DNA of 20,606 nt, taken from positions 1 to 20,606 of the forward strand of contig CBDAKK010000007.1 in assembly GCA_965196605.1 (NCBI GenBank), in the 5' to 3' direction. The position numbers and the translations under genes are program-made. Of this stretch, positions 14,073 to 20,606 are shown piece by piece. This DNA comes from CBDAKK01 sp965196605 (GTDB lineage: Bacteria > Spirochaetota > Spirochaetia > WTKD01 > G963693115). The stretch's first letter is position 1. Each line of letters opens with the position of its first letter. Under the pieces are notes generated by a model. That model did not search any database and was not told the origin of the DNA. It saw nothing but the letters and a program-made list of their open reading frames with translations.

Positions 14073-14967
14073 ATGAATAAAAAAGCTTGTTACCCGCCGT
14101 ATCATGGCATGCTTATAGATAGTCACTGCCATCTTATAAGGGTATTGCCTTATGATGAGGGGCTTTGTGCGCGTTTGTGTGACTACCCCGCGCGCTGTAT
14201 TTTGGATGTGGGGATTAGCCCAAGCGACTGGGATGAACGCGTGCGGGTGTTTTCAGGAATAACGGGGGTGCATTTTTCGGTGGGCCTGCACCCCTGTATG
14301 TACGCTCATGTTGCGTTGAATGAGGCGCATGCTCAGATTGAGTAGCATGTACAAGGGGCCTGTTGCCTTGGGTGAAATGGGGCTTGATTGGCAAAATTTA
14401 TACGCGCCGCCTCAGGAGCAGTGTAAATTTTTTGAAATGCAATTGTCTCTTGCGCAGCAGCATGGTAAGCCCGCCATAATACACGCGCGCAGTGGGCAGA
14501 GCAACGCTTGCAGTACAGACGGGGACGCAGTTGCAAGTGTGTTGGAGCTTATTGAAGCTATGAACTACACCGCAGGTGGCATTATGCATTGCTTTAGTGG
14601 TAGCTATGAACAGGCAAAGCGCTGTATTGACAAGGGTTTTTATATATCATGCGCGGCAAATGTGAGTTATGCCTCGGCGCATGAGCTACAAGAACTTGTG
14701 CGACGCATTCCTCTGGAGTACTTGTTGGTGGAGACAGACGCGCCGTACTTGCTGCACAAAAAAACGCATGTCATGCAGCGCGCGTATTATAAGCAGGCAC
14801 TCAAGTTGCCTTCTGTGAGTGGTGAGCCCGCACAAAAAAAAAGAAGGTACAACCATCCGTCGTACCTTCCTTTTGTTTATGAAAGCGTGGCTACGCTTCG
14901 CGCCATGAGTGTTGAAACTCTGGTTCAAGCCTTGTATGCAAACATGCAAAAGTTGCTGAGGCTTTGA
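14073..14967 (+). pseudogene. tatD: TatD-family metal-dependent hydrolase, split by a frameshift
   Basis: TatD enzymes are TIM-barrel metal-dependent nucleases (3'-5' exonuclease/RNase). The first frame (14073-14345) has the metal-binding SHCHL after MLIDSH and ends in TAG. The second frame, shifted by +1, continues to 14967 with GPVALGEMGLDW (metal Glu), IIHARSG, MHCFSG and ETDAPYL. Together they make one normal TatD-like protein of about 298 residues. Ignoring one base at the T of 14343-14350 (GAG-[T]-AGC) restores a continuous reading through QIESMYKGPVAL, consistent with a one-base insertion. All metal ligands survive, so the lesion is recent, a sequencing error, or a recoding site; no slippery heptamer is seen. 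A terminator hairpin for the opposite strand is embedded at 14834-14869. An internal start at 14109 (MLIDSHCHL) would match the family N-terminus. Confidence 0.8.
14834..14869 (-). terminator. Rho-independent terminator of the FlaA-like operon, inside tatD
   Basis: Read on the minus strand: GAAGGTAC, an 11-nt loop, GTACCTTC, then nine T residues (plus-strand A tract 14834-14842; arms at 14843-14850 and 14862-14869). The perfect 8-bp stem and long U tract make it a strong terminator, 120 bp past the stop codon of the last FlaA-like gene. Confidence 0.8.
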
Positions 14968-14989
14968 ACGTTAAGCACGGCAGCGAATA

Positions 14990-15703
14990 TCACCAACCGT
15001 CTGCAATGTCATCTTCGTCTCTAATGGCATCTTCTAAGACGTCAGTTACGGCGCGTATGTTGTCAAAATATATGTAGTAGCGCCCTACGGTGTCTTCAAA
15101 TTTGGTGTCGACCACAAAGCCTATGATGTATAAACCATAGCCTGCGTCGTTTACATCTACTTGGTCTAGTTCAATGGGAATGGAGGTTTCAAGCTTTTTC
15201 CAACCCGTGTAGCCTAAGCTGCCAAGTGGCAATTTTTTTACATTGCCCGCCATGTCGCGTAGCACAATATGAAGTTCGTGTCCCTTGTCACGTCCAGAAA
15301 CCCACACAGAAATCTTTTTTACAATGCCGGGTACGTAGCGTGGGCGCACCGACTTTAGTGCTATTTGTGTATTGTTGCGCGAGAAGTATTCTACGCGTAC
15401 CCCGTATACATAATTGTCCGCAGGGTTGTAGTTGTTTATTTGTTCTTGCACGCGAATGGGGGGCTTTTGCTTTGAGCCACCAAACATTCTTTGTGAATGT
15501 ACCACGCCCTTGTCTATAGGCATTTGAACCTGCCACAGGGTTGGGTCGTCAAAGGTATCGACGAGTATTTCTCTCAGCAACATGCGTCCCGTATTTTGTG
15601 GCGCGTTGAGCGTATCAGTGGTGTTGTCATTTTCCGTGCTTTGCGCAAAGACTGAAAATGCCACCAGCTGAACCATGAATAGTAAAAGTATTTTTTTCAT
15701 CAT
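14990..15703 (-). CDS. FlaA-family periplasmic flagellar filament outer-layer protein (second copy)
   Basis: FlaA proteins form a sheath on the periplasmic flagellar filaments of spirochaetes. This 237-residue protein has a signal peptide (MKKILLLFMVQLVAFSVFAQ, cleavage after FAQ or FA). FlaA features follow: an early FDDPTLWQVQMP, then GVRVEYFSRNN, IVKKISVWVSGRDKGHEL, LGSLGYTGWKKLETSIP and a late YYIYFDNIRAVTDV. The start has two adjacent ATG codons (15703 and 15700) after AAGAGG; the second has better spacing. It follows the other FlaA-like gene by 23 bp. The two are related but diverged, matching the tandem flaA paralogues of T. pallidum (TP0663/TP0664) as I recall them. Which numbered paralogue it is cannot be settled here. 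Confidence 0.8.
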   Translation of the reverse strand: MMKKILLLFMVQLVAFSVFAQSTENDNTTDTLNAPQNTGRMLLREILVDTFDDPTLWQVQMPIDKGVVHSQRMFGGSKQKPPIRVQEQINNYNPADNYVYGVRVEYFSRNNTQIALKSVRPRYVPGIVKKISVWVSGRDKGHELHIVLRDMAGNVKKLPLGSLGYTGWKKLETSIPIELDQVDVNDAGYGLYIIGFVVDTKFEDTVGRYYIYFDNIRAVTDVLEDAIRDEDDIADGW

Positions 15704-15726
15704 TAACCTCTTAATTTTTAAAGCTT

Positions 15727-16581
15727 TTATTGACCATCGCCTTGCTGAGGTTCAGGTTGCGTCTGCGCAGCGGGAGCGGGGCTTTCATCGCCTGCTGCCC
15801 ACTCAATGGTGTCTATGAGACGCTTTTCACCAAGTTCACGCCCATCGTAGTCTAAACGCGTAATTGATTCCGTTACAAAGAGCGTATCAAAATATACAAT
15901 AAAATCATCCACTCGTTCCGCTGCCTTTGTGCGCAAAACTACCTTGTTGAGTTTTACAACATACGATGATTTTTGCACAAGGTCTGCCGCGCGGTAATGG
16001 CGGGCGGGAATGTTTGTTTTAAGCGACTTCCAGCCTTGGTAGTTAATGGAACCAAAGGAAACCGTAAAGGTTGTTCCTCTATTGGTTTCAAATTCGGCTT
16101 CAAGCGTGTAGTCTCTGTTACTGCCCCATACATACAGCCCTATTTCCAAAATAGGGTTGTCAAAATAAATGCCCGGAAGAACATTGCCTTCTCTGTCCAC
16201 TTCGCGTGGTTCGGGGGCATTTTCATGCGGAATAAGTTCAATATAGTTATGACCTTTTTTGTTGAAGGCTGCTCGTAGTGCAAGCACGCGCATGCTTTCT
16301 TTGTCTTCTTTGTAGAAAGTCCTATTCAAAGTGCTTGGATAGGCTTTTACCCGCGCTTGCTGCGGATACGGCTTTTCATCCGTCTTTGTGACATAAAGAC
16401 TTGGATTTAATGACCATGTAATGTTTGCGAAATTACCTTTGGCACCCTCAGGATCATCAAAATCTTGGATGATAATCACATCTCGTGTAGAACCTCCAAG
16501 CAGATTGTAGACTGCTTCCTGACTAAATACCGAGTCTATGACTATAAAAAATAAAAAAACCAACAATAGCTTTTGTAACAC
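15727..16581 (-). CDS. FlaA-family periplasmic flagellar filament outer-layer protein (first copy)
   Basis: Exported protein of 284 residues with signal peptide MLQKLLLVFLFFIVIDSVFS before Q. The FlaA-type features are a dominant FDDPEGAKGNFANITWSLNP, then LALRAAFNKKGHNYIELIP, LEIGLYVWGSNRDYTLE, FGSINYQGWKSLKTNIP and FIVYFDTLFVTES. The last three align with the equivalent segments of the next gene (WVSGRDKGHEL, LGSLGYTGWKKLETSIP, YIYFDNIRAV). The start is GTG at 16581 with AAGGAG 7 nt upstream, a good example of a non-ATG start fixed by its ribosome binding site. A Pro/Gln-rich tail ends the protein. It is probably exported to the periplasm to coat the flagellar core. Confidence 0.8.
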   Translation of the reverse strand: MLQKLLLVFLFFIVIDSVFSQEAVYNLLGGSTRDVIIIQDFDDPEGAKGNFANITWSLNPSLYVTKTDEKPYPQQARVKAYPSTLNRTFYKEDKESMRVLALRAAFNKKGHNYIELIPHENAPEPREVDREGNVLPGIYFDNPILEIGLYVWGSNRDYTLEAEFETNRGTTFTVSFGSINYQGWKSLKTNIPARHYRAADLVQKSSYVVKLNKVVLRTKAAERVDDFIVYFDTLFVTESITRLDYDGRELGEKRLIDTIEWAAGDESPAPAAQTQPEPQQGDGQ

Positions 16582-16664
16582 GGTAATACTCCTTATTATA
16601 TATAATTAATCTAACGGCTTTAAGAATAATCCTAGTGTACCTCAAATACACCGCCCTGTCTATA

Positions 16665-17774
16665 TTATAAGATTCGGTATAGTTTTGCACTTACGTAATT
16701 CTTATTTTCAAATAGTGCCGATAGTGGTGCTGCAACCCATGTGTCCGCATATATGCCATAACTCATGGTGTTTTGGGTATTATAGGGGAGATGCTGCCAA
16801 CTTGTTATTGCAAATATTCGCTTTTGTTCTACACGCTCCTGCTCACGTAAATATTGGGATGCCCTACTGGTGTACATGCCTGCATGCAAGAGTACGATTT
16901 CATTGTCTGCAATGCTATCAAGCTCTTCAAAGGTTTTTGCTTCAGAATTGGAATTCCGTTTCTCCCATAGGAGGCGTATTTGGAAGTCGTCCACAGTGTT
17001 TTTCAAGGCAGAAATAAGTATGCTTATATCTTCAACATTGCGTACTGTGGGTTCATCGAGTATTGCAACCATGCTGTTGATGTTTTCTTCTTGCATGCGG
17101 TGGGCAATGATGGCGGACATTTCTTGCACTGCTTGTGTATAGCGCACGGTGATAGAGCGCTCTGTATTTTTATTGTACCCTCCAGCATTAAGGGTACGCA
17201 TAGGAGGCATGGTGCATCTTTTTCTGTATGCTTCTATGTACTCCATTTGCCGTGGGGCAAAAAGCCTCATGAGGGGAGACAAGACTACAGCGCGTGAACG
17301 TAGCGCGGTAGCAAGGCTACGCTTTGAAAGCGCTTTGAAATGTAGTTGTACCTCTTGAGGCAAGTTTTCTAGTGGCAGGCCTAAGCGTGCTGCAGACTGC
17401 GCTTCGGCGCTTACAAACATGCGAGCGTCCTTGTGTTGTCTCAGCGCCATGGCATAAAACTCACTGTAGTTTGTTTTTGCGTCTGTTATAAAGTGAAGGG
17501 CAAAAATGGGGTCACTCAGAAACACAAGGTCGGCGCTGTAGGCAAAACTACATGAGGTTTCTTCAAGGCTTTCATCTTCTGTAAGTAGCGCGTCATTAGT
17601 TTCATTGATACTGTTGTTTTGTTCTTCTGTGCTTACTTGCTCTGGCGTAGCGTCCTTAGCTTCGGCATCCTCCGCCTTTTTGTTGCAAGAAATTACCAAC
17701 AAGAGGAGCATTGTCAACATGGTAGCGACAAGCAGCTGAGTTACAAAACGCATATAAAAGTGCTTACTATGCAT
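16665..17774 (-). CDS. Lipoprotein of unknown function (periplasmic-binding-protein-like length)
   Basis: No family recognised with confidence. The protein has 369 residues from the ATG at 17774 (or 362 from the ATG at 17753; neither has a clear ribosome binding site). The N-terminus has a lipoprotein signal ending VISC, with the lipidated cysteine at 30 (23 from the later start). A strongly acidic, Glu/Asn-rich linker of about 45 residues follows. The folded part (about 80-369) alternates hydrophobic strands and helices. Phrases such as VFLSDPIFALHFITDA, NSMVAILDEPTVRNVEDISIL, FQIRLLWEKRNS and EIVLLHAGMYTSRASQYL look like a two-lobed Rossmann-type periplasmic fold. It starts 7 bp after the membrane protein gene and precedes the FlaA-like pair by about 80 bp, so it may act in the periplasm or envelope, possibly with the flagellar sheath. 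That link is inference. Confidence 0.72.
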   Translation of the reverse strand: MHSKHFYMRFVTQLLVATMLTMLLLLVISCNKKAEDAEAKDATPEQVSTEEQNNSINETNDALLTEDESLEETSCSFAYSADLVFLSDPIFALHFITDAKTNYSEFYAMALRQHKDARMFVSAEAQSAARLGLPLENLPQEVQLHFKALSKRSLATALRSRAVVLSPLMRLFAPRQMEYIEAYRKRCTMPPMRTLNAGGYNKNTERSITVRYTQAVQEMSAIIAHRMQEENINSMVAILDEPTVRNVEDISILISALKNTVDDFQIRLLWEKRNSNSEAKTFEELDSIADNEIVLLHAGMYTSRASQYLREQERVEQKRIFAITSWQHLPYNTQNTMSYGIYADTWVAAPLSALFENKNYVSAKLYRIL

Positions 17775-17781
17775 GTGTGTT

Positions 17782-18408
17782 TTATACGGGCACCTTACGC
17801 CGTGATGATAATGCGTAATGGAATACCAGCATGGCGTGAAGACACAGGACTACTAAAACTAATGCAAAGGCTTGTACGGGGTATGCGTATATTGATAAAA
17901 ACGTAGCGGTTATGCCAATAAGTACCATGAAAAAAGCAGCAAGCGCATAGGTATAAGCACGCCCCGAAATAACACCTAAAGTATAGGTGATGATGCTAGA
18001 CATGCGAAGTACGGGATACAAAAAGTACTCTCTATAAGTAAAGTGATGACTTGCTATGAGGAGTGTGCCTAAGGCAAACCAGAATTCAAGTGTGCATATT
18101 GTTATGAGCATGCATTCTTGTGTCCAAAAGGAGGTGCGACGTAAGATTGCGTGCATGTAGAATAGTGCGTGTAGATATGGGAGCAATGCAACAAGGGTGT
18201 AGAGCACAATGTAAACGGGAGTAAACAGGGTATAGGCCTTGGCTATGAAAAACCTCAAGAGTAGTATTGCTATGGGCGCAATGGGGACATGGAGTATGCT
18301 GATGGTTCCAAATAATTGTATATGTGCCTTTGCAGGTAGCGAAACCACGCCAATGGTATGTAATAGCAAACTATACAGGAGCGGGAAGAATAACAAAAAT
18401 ACGTACAT
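17782..18408 (-). CDS. Polytopic membrane protein of unknown function
   Basis: No family recognised. The 208-residue protein is almost entirely hydrophobic with about six or seven membrane segments (around residues 1-20, 30-52, 60-85, 100-122, 130-150, 155-175 and 178-200). It ends in a basic tail (SSRRKVPV), so the C-terminus is probably cytoplasmic. Loops are short and rich in Tyr and His. It is the first gene of a probable four-gene unit with the lipoprotein (7-bp gap) and two FlaA-like genes. It has no Shine-Dalgarno sequence; a TATACT lies 8 nt before the ATG. Confidence 0.72.
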   Translation of the reverse strand: MYVFLLFFPLLYSLLLHTIGVVSLPAKAHIQLFGTISILHVPIAPIAILLLRFFIAKAYTLFTPVYIVLYTLVALLPYLHALFYMHAILRRTSFWTQECMLITICTLEFWFALGTLLIASHHFTYREYFLYPVLRMSSIITYTLGVISGRAYTYALAAFFMVLIGITATFLSIYAYPVQAFALVLVVLCLHAMLVFHYALSSRRKVPV

Positions 18409-18416
18409 TTTCTTTT

Positions 18417-18444
18417 AGTATAGCGAAATAGAAAGGGATGCAAA
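18417..18444 (-). promoter_or_regulatory. Candidate promoter of the membrane protein/FlaA-like unit
   Basis: Minus strand: TTTGCA (18439-18444, 4 of 6), a 16-bp spacer, then TATACT (18417-18422, 5 of 6). It lies 8 nt before the ATG at 18408, so a transcript would be leaderless or nearly so. It is next to the hairpin at 18460-18483. Confidence 0.4.
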
Positions 18445-18459
18445 CGATTGCATAAGCGC

Positions 18460-18483
18460 TTTGTGGGGGCACGCCCCCACAAA
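18460..18483. promoter_or_regulatory. Perfect 11-bp-stem GC-rich hairpin in the divergent intergenic region
   Basis: TTTGTGGGGGC, a 2-nt AC spacer, then GCCCCCACAAA, followed by more A residues. It lacks a 3' T tract on either strand, so it is not a standard terminator. It lies between the divergent membrane protein and sugar-binding lipoprotein genes and could be a dimeric repressor site or a structured upstream element. GCATAAGCGCT-like motifs flank it on both sides (18450-18460 and 18498-18509). Confidence 0.5.
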
Positions 18484-18573
18484 AAAAAGCCGTATGGCAT
18501 AAAAGCGCTATAATAATAAATATAATTACCGTGTGTAATTATAAAAAAAATCAAAACTCTTAAGGAGCATAAT

Positions 18574-19551
18574 ATGAAAAAAATAGTAGTCTTGTTTGGC
18601 TTGTATGTATTAGCTGCAACAGGTATTAGTTGCGCCCAAAAAGAAACAAAGCCAACAATTGTGATCATGCCAAAGCTCGTTGGCATTCCTTATTTCAATG
18701 CAACTGAAAAAGGGGCCTTAGAAGCGGGTGAAGCCTTGGGCGTAGAGGTTATTTACACGGGTCCAACAACAGCAGACGCGGCGGAACAAGTGAGAATGAT
18801 AGAGGATATGATAAGTCTTGGTGTGGATGCAATTGCCGTGGCACCCAATGACCCCAAGGCAGTAACACCGGTGTTGAAGAAGGCAAAAAAAGCGGGTATT
18901 GTCGTCATAGACTGGGACACTCCTGCGGAGCCCGAAAGCGTCGATTTGTCTGTTGCGCAAATTGATAATCAGGAATATGCTGAACACATTGTCGATTCGC
19001 TTGTTAAAAACATGGGCGATGCAGGTGATGTTGCAATTATCACTGGTGGTTTATCGGCTGCAAACCTAAATTTATGGATAGACTTAGGACTTGCGTATAT
19101 GGAAAAGACCTATCCTCAGTTGAATCTTGTGAGTGACAGAATTCCTTCGGATGAAAAACAACAGGTTGCATATGCAAAAACTTTAGATCTGCTTAAGGCG
19201 TATCCGAATATCAAAGGGATTATAGGTTATTCAACTCCTGCGCCCTTGGGTGCGGCACAGGCTGTAAAGGAAAAAGGCTTGGAAGATGTTGTCGCGGTTG
19301 TGGGTACTACCACGCCTAAGGCTTCGGTGGAATATCTTGAGAGTGGAGCCTTAGATGTTGCCACTTTATGGGACTCCGCGAAGTTGGGCTATCTTGCTAT
19401 AAGCATTGCACTTAAGCTTATAAATGGTGAGGAGATTACTGACGGCATGAATGTTGAGAATGTGGGAGTCATAACCAAAAAAGGCAAGACTATTATCATG
19501 GGGCCGCCTACCGATTTTACAAAAGAAAACGCTAAGAATTTCTATTTTTAG
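18574..19551 (+). CDS. RhaS/LsrB-like sugar or AI-2 ABC transporter binding lipoprotein
   Basis: Solute-binding protein of the type I periplasmic-binding fold (ribose/galactose class), closest by eye to rhamnose (RhaS) and autoinducer-2 (LsrB) binding proteins. The 325 residues begin with a lipoprotein signal: MKKIVVLFGLYVLAATGISC, lipidated cysteine at 20. Family features are IVIMPKLVGIPYFNATEKGA, YTGPTTADAAEQVRMIEDMI, GVDAIAVAPNDPKAVTPVLK, VIDWDTPAEPESV and GIIGYSTPAPLGAAQAVKEK. The ribosome binding site AAGGAG is 6 nt before the ATG; the stop is TAG. No ATPase or permease gene follows, as the next gene is on the opposite strand. It is therefore a stand-alone receptor using a transporter encoded elsewhere, or a chemoreceptor-coupled sensor. 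Ligand identity is uncertain. Confidence 0.85.
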   Translation: MKKIVVLFGLYVLAATGISCAQKETKPTIVIMPKLVGIPYFNATEKGALEAGEALGVEVIYTGPTTADAAEQVRMIEDMISLGVDAIAVAPNDPKAVTPVLKKAKKAGIVVIDWDTPAEPESVDLSVAQIDNQEYAEHIVDSLVKNMGDAGDVAIITGGLSAANLNLWIDLGLAYMEKTYPQLNLVSDRIPSDEKQQVAYAKTLDLLKAYPNIKGIIGYSTPAPLGAAQAVKEKGLEDVVAVVGTTTPKASVEYLESGALDVATLWDSAKLGYLAISIALKLINGEEITDGMNVENVGVITKKGKTIIMGPPTDFTKENAKNFYF

Positions 19552-19600
19552 TAGAGTGCTATGAGTTGCATGGGCATTGATGGATATACCTGTATATGTG

Positions 19601-20606
19601 CTAAATGCCTATGTATTGCAAGGCTCTCTCGGCGCACGCGTAGGGTGTGTAGTGTTGCAACACAAATTCGCGGCCTGCATGAGCAATGTCTTCTAAGTGG
19701 GCGCGGGAGAGTTTTTTTTCAAATTTGTGGGGAAACAAAAATTCACTAGGGCTTACCCCTATGTAATGAATGTAATTCTTGGGCATGCGCGGCCACTGAA
19801 TATTACACTTTTCTAAGTCAGCACAGAGCATAACGCATCCCGCAGCCCACGCTTCCCACATACGCCAACTGTCGTGTTGACGTAAGACAGTGCTGGGAAG
19901 AGAAAAAGTGCGCAATAGCTTGCTTCCTATTCGATTAACAAGTGAGTAATGGTAGCCCCAAAGGGCAATGTCAAAGAAACCGCCAAAACAAGCGCACATT
20001 ATTTGAGAACAAAGTTTTTTATAATAGCTCGGATAATGTCGCCAATTTGTTTGGTGTAAATGTAATTGGTCACTTTCAGACCATGTTTTATATTCTTGTG
20101 AATCGTGGCTGGTATCTACAGAAAAATGCTTTTTTAATATTGGTTTAATGCGTGCTGCTGCAAGTGTTCTTGAGCTGTGTTCGCATCGGAAGTTCCATAG
20201 TACACTACTACTGCGCTCTGACCACGCAAGTGTACGCTCTGTTGACTTAATAATTCGATTTGTAAGCCCAAATACCCAAGGGCGTACATGTTTGGGATAA
20301 GAATATGCATTGTTGTAATCACAGAGTAGCACAAGGTCAAACTGGCACAAGAACTGCGTTTTTAATACATGTGTAGTCTGCTCCTGCGTTCGAGCAACGT
20401 ATATCATTAAGGAATTACTATGGTGTGGAATAGGGTTTGGCTTACTATGAAGACCAACAGGCAGTGGATAATCGGCACCGATGAAAACTACTTTTGCGCT
20501 TTCTGCATATTCAACAGGAGCTTTTTGTATTAAGTATTGGGGATTATGCTTAGATGGTTCGGTTAGCCAATAGTTTACATTACCCCAACAGGGTATTCCC
20601 ATTTCA
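19601..20606 (-). CDS. Glycosyltransferase-like protein, N-terminus outside the window
   Basis: At least 334 codons, ending in TAG at 19601-19603. The frame is open at the window edge (GAA precedes the first visible ATG at 20602), so the true start may lie beyond. The best clue is near the C-terminus: HDSWRMWEAWAAGCVMLCAD resembles the EAxAxGxPV nucleotide-sugar region of GT-B (GT1/GT4-like) glycosyltransferases. It is followed by YIHYIGVSPSEF and a terminal helix with AGREFVLQHYTPYACAERAL, like the usual end of such enzymes. The first part contains a strand/helix pattern (AKVVFIGADYPLPVGLHS, FDLVLLCDYNN). It is rich in Trp, His and Cys. It may modify surface or envelope glycans. The call rests on limited motifs. 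Confidence 0.5.
   Translation of the reverse strand, partial: EMGIPCWGNVNYWLTEPSKHNPQYLIQKAPVEYAESAKVVFIGADYPLPVGLHSKPNPIPHHSNSLMIYVARTQEQTTHVLKTQFLCQFDLVLLCDYNNAYSYPKHVRPWVFGLTNRIIKSTERTLAWSERSSSVLWNFRCEHSSRTLAAARIKPILKKHFSVDTSHDSQEYKTWSESDQLHLHQTNWRHYPSYYKKLCSQIMCACFGGFFDIALWGYHYSLVNRIGSKLLRTFSLPSTVLRQHDSWRMWEAWAAGCVMLCADLEKCNIQWPRMPKNYIHYIGVSPSEFLFPHKFEKKLSRAHLEDIAHAGREFVLQHYTPYACAERALQYIGI

Noticed and set aside
18460..18483. Rho-independent terminator
   Set aside because: The hairpin is not followed by a T tract on either strand and lies upstream of two divergent genes.

Overview
The window looks like chromosomal DNA of a host-associated spirochaete, most likely a Treponema relative. 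The reasons are two tandem FlaA-type periplasmic flagellar sheath proteins, many lipoproteins with relaxed spirochaetal lipoboxes (SSAC, VGSC, VISC, GISC), and a pgk-tpiA-secG gene order that I recall from Treponema pallidum (memory, not searched). Base composition is intermediate, apart from one clearly AT-rich gene. No tRNA, rRNA, CRISPR array or transposase was recognised.

Layout. 1-3392 (minus): sulfate ABC importer operon sbp-cysT-cysW-cysA with a candidate promoter upstream. cysA has an in-frame amber codon inside its ABC signature. 3457-4138: a gene-free, partly GC-rich stretch. 4139-5976 (minus): an RlmB/TrmH-type rRNA methyltransferase, a secreted protein with four EF-hand-like loops about 25 residues apart, and a Nudix hydrolase. 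6143-9727 (minus): operon gap-pgk-tpiA-secG behind a near-consensus sigma-70 promoter, combining lower glycolysis with a translocon subunit.

10136-12956 (plus): an accessory island. It holds an AT-rich orphan ParA-like ATPase and an ankyrin-repeat lipoprotein. A nearly identical 34-bp element lies 17-18 bp upstream of the -35 box of each gene, and the island ends in a hairpin terminator. 12994-13147: a 22-bp tandem repeat array in the convergent intergenic region.

13244-14967: a Cof-type HAD phosphatase (minus), divergent from a tatD nuclease gene (plus) that is split by a single frameshift. 14990-18408 (minus): a likely four-gene transcription unit of membrane protein, lipoprotein and two FlaA-like proteins. 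Its probable terminator lies inside the 3' end of convergent tatD. 18574-19551 (plus): a RhaS/LsrB-like sugar or AI-2 binding lipoprotein without its transporter partners. 19601-20606 (minus): a glycosyltransferase-like gene running off the window.

Overall theme: housekeeping genes sit beside signs of gene decay (cysA, tatD) and accessory material (the parA/ankyrin island and the repeat array). Several genes also have a -10-like hexamer only 7-10 nt before a start codon that lacks a ribosome binding site, which suggests leaderless transcripts. The most novel-looking signal is the shared upstream element joining the ParA-like ATPase and the ankyrin lipoprotein. No function for that pair can be assigned from sequence alone.
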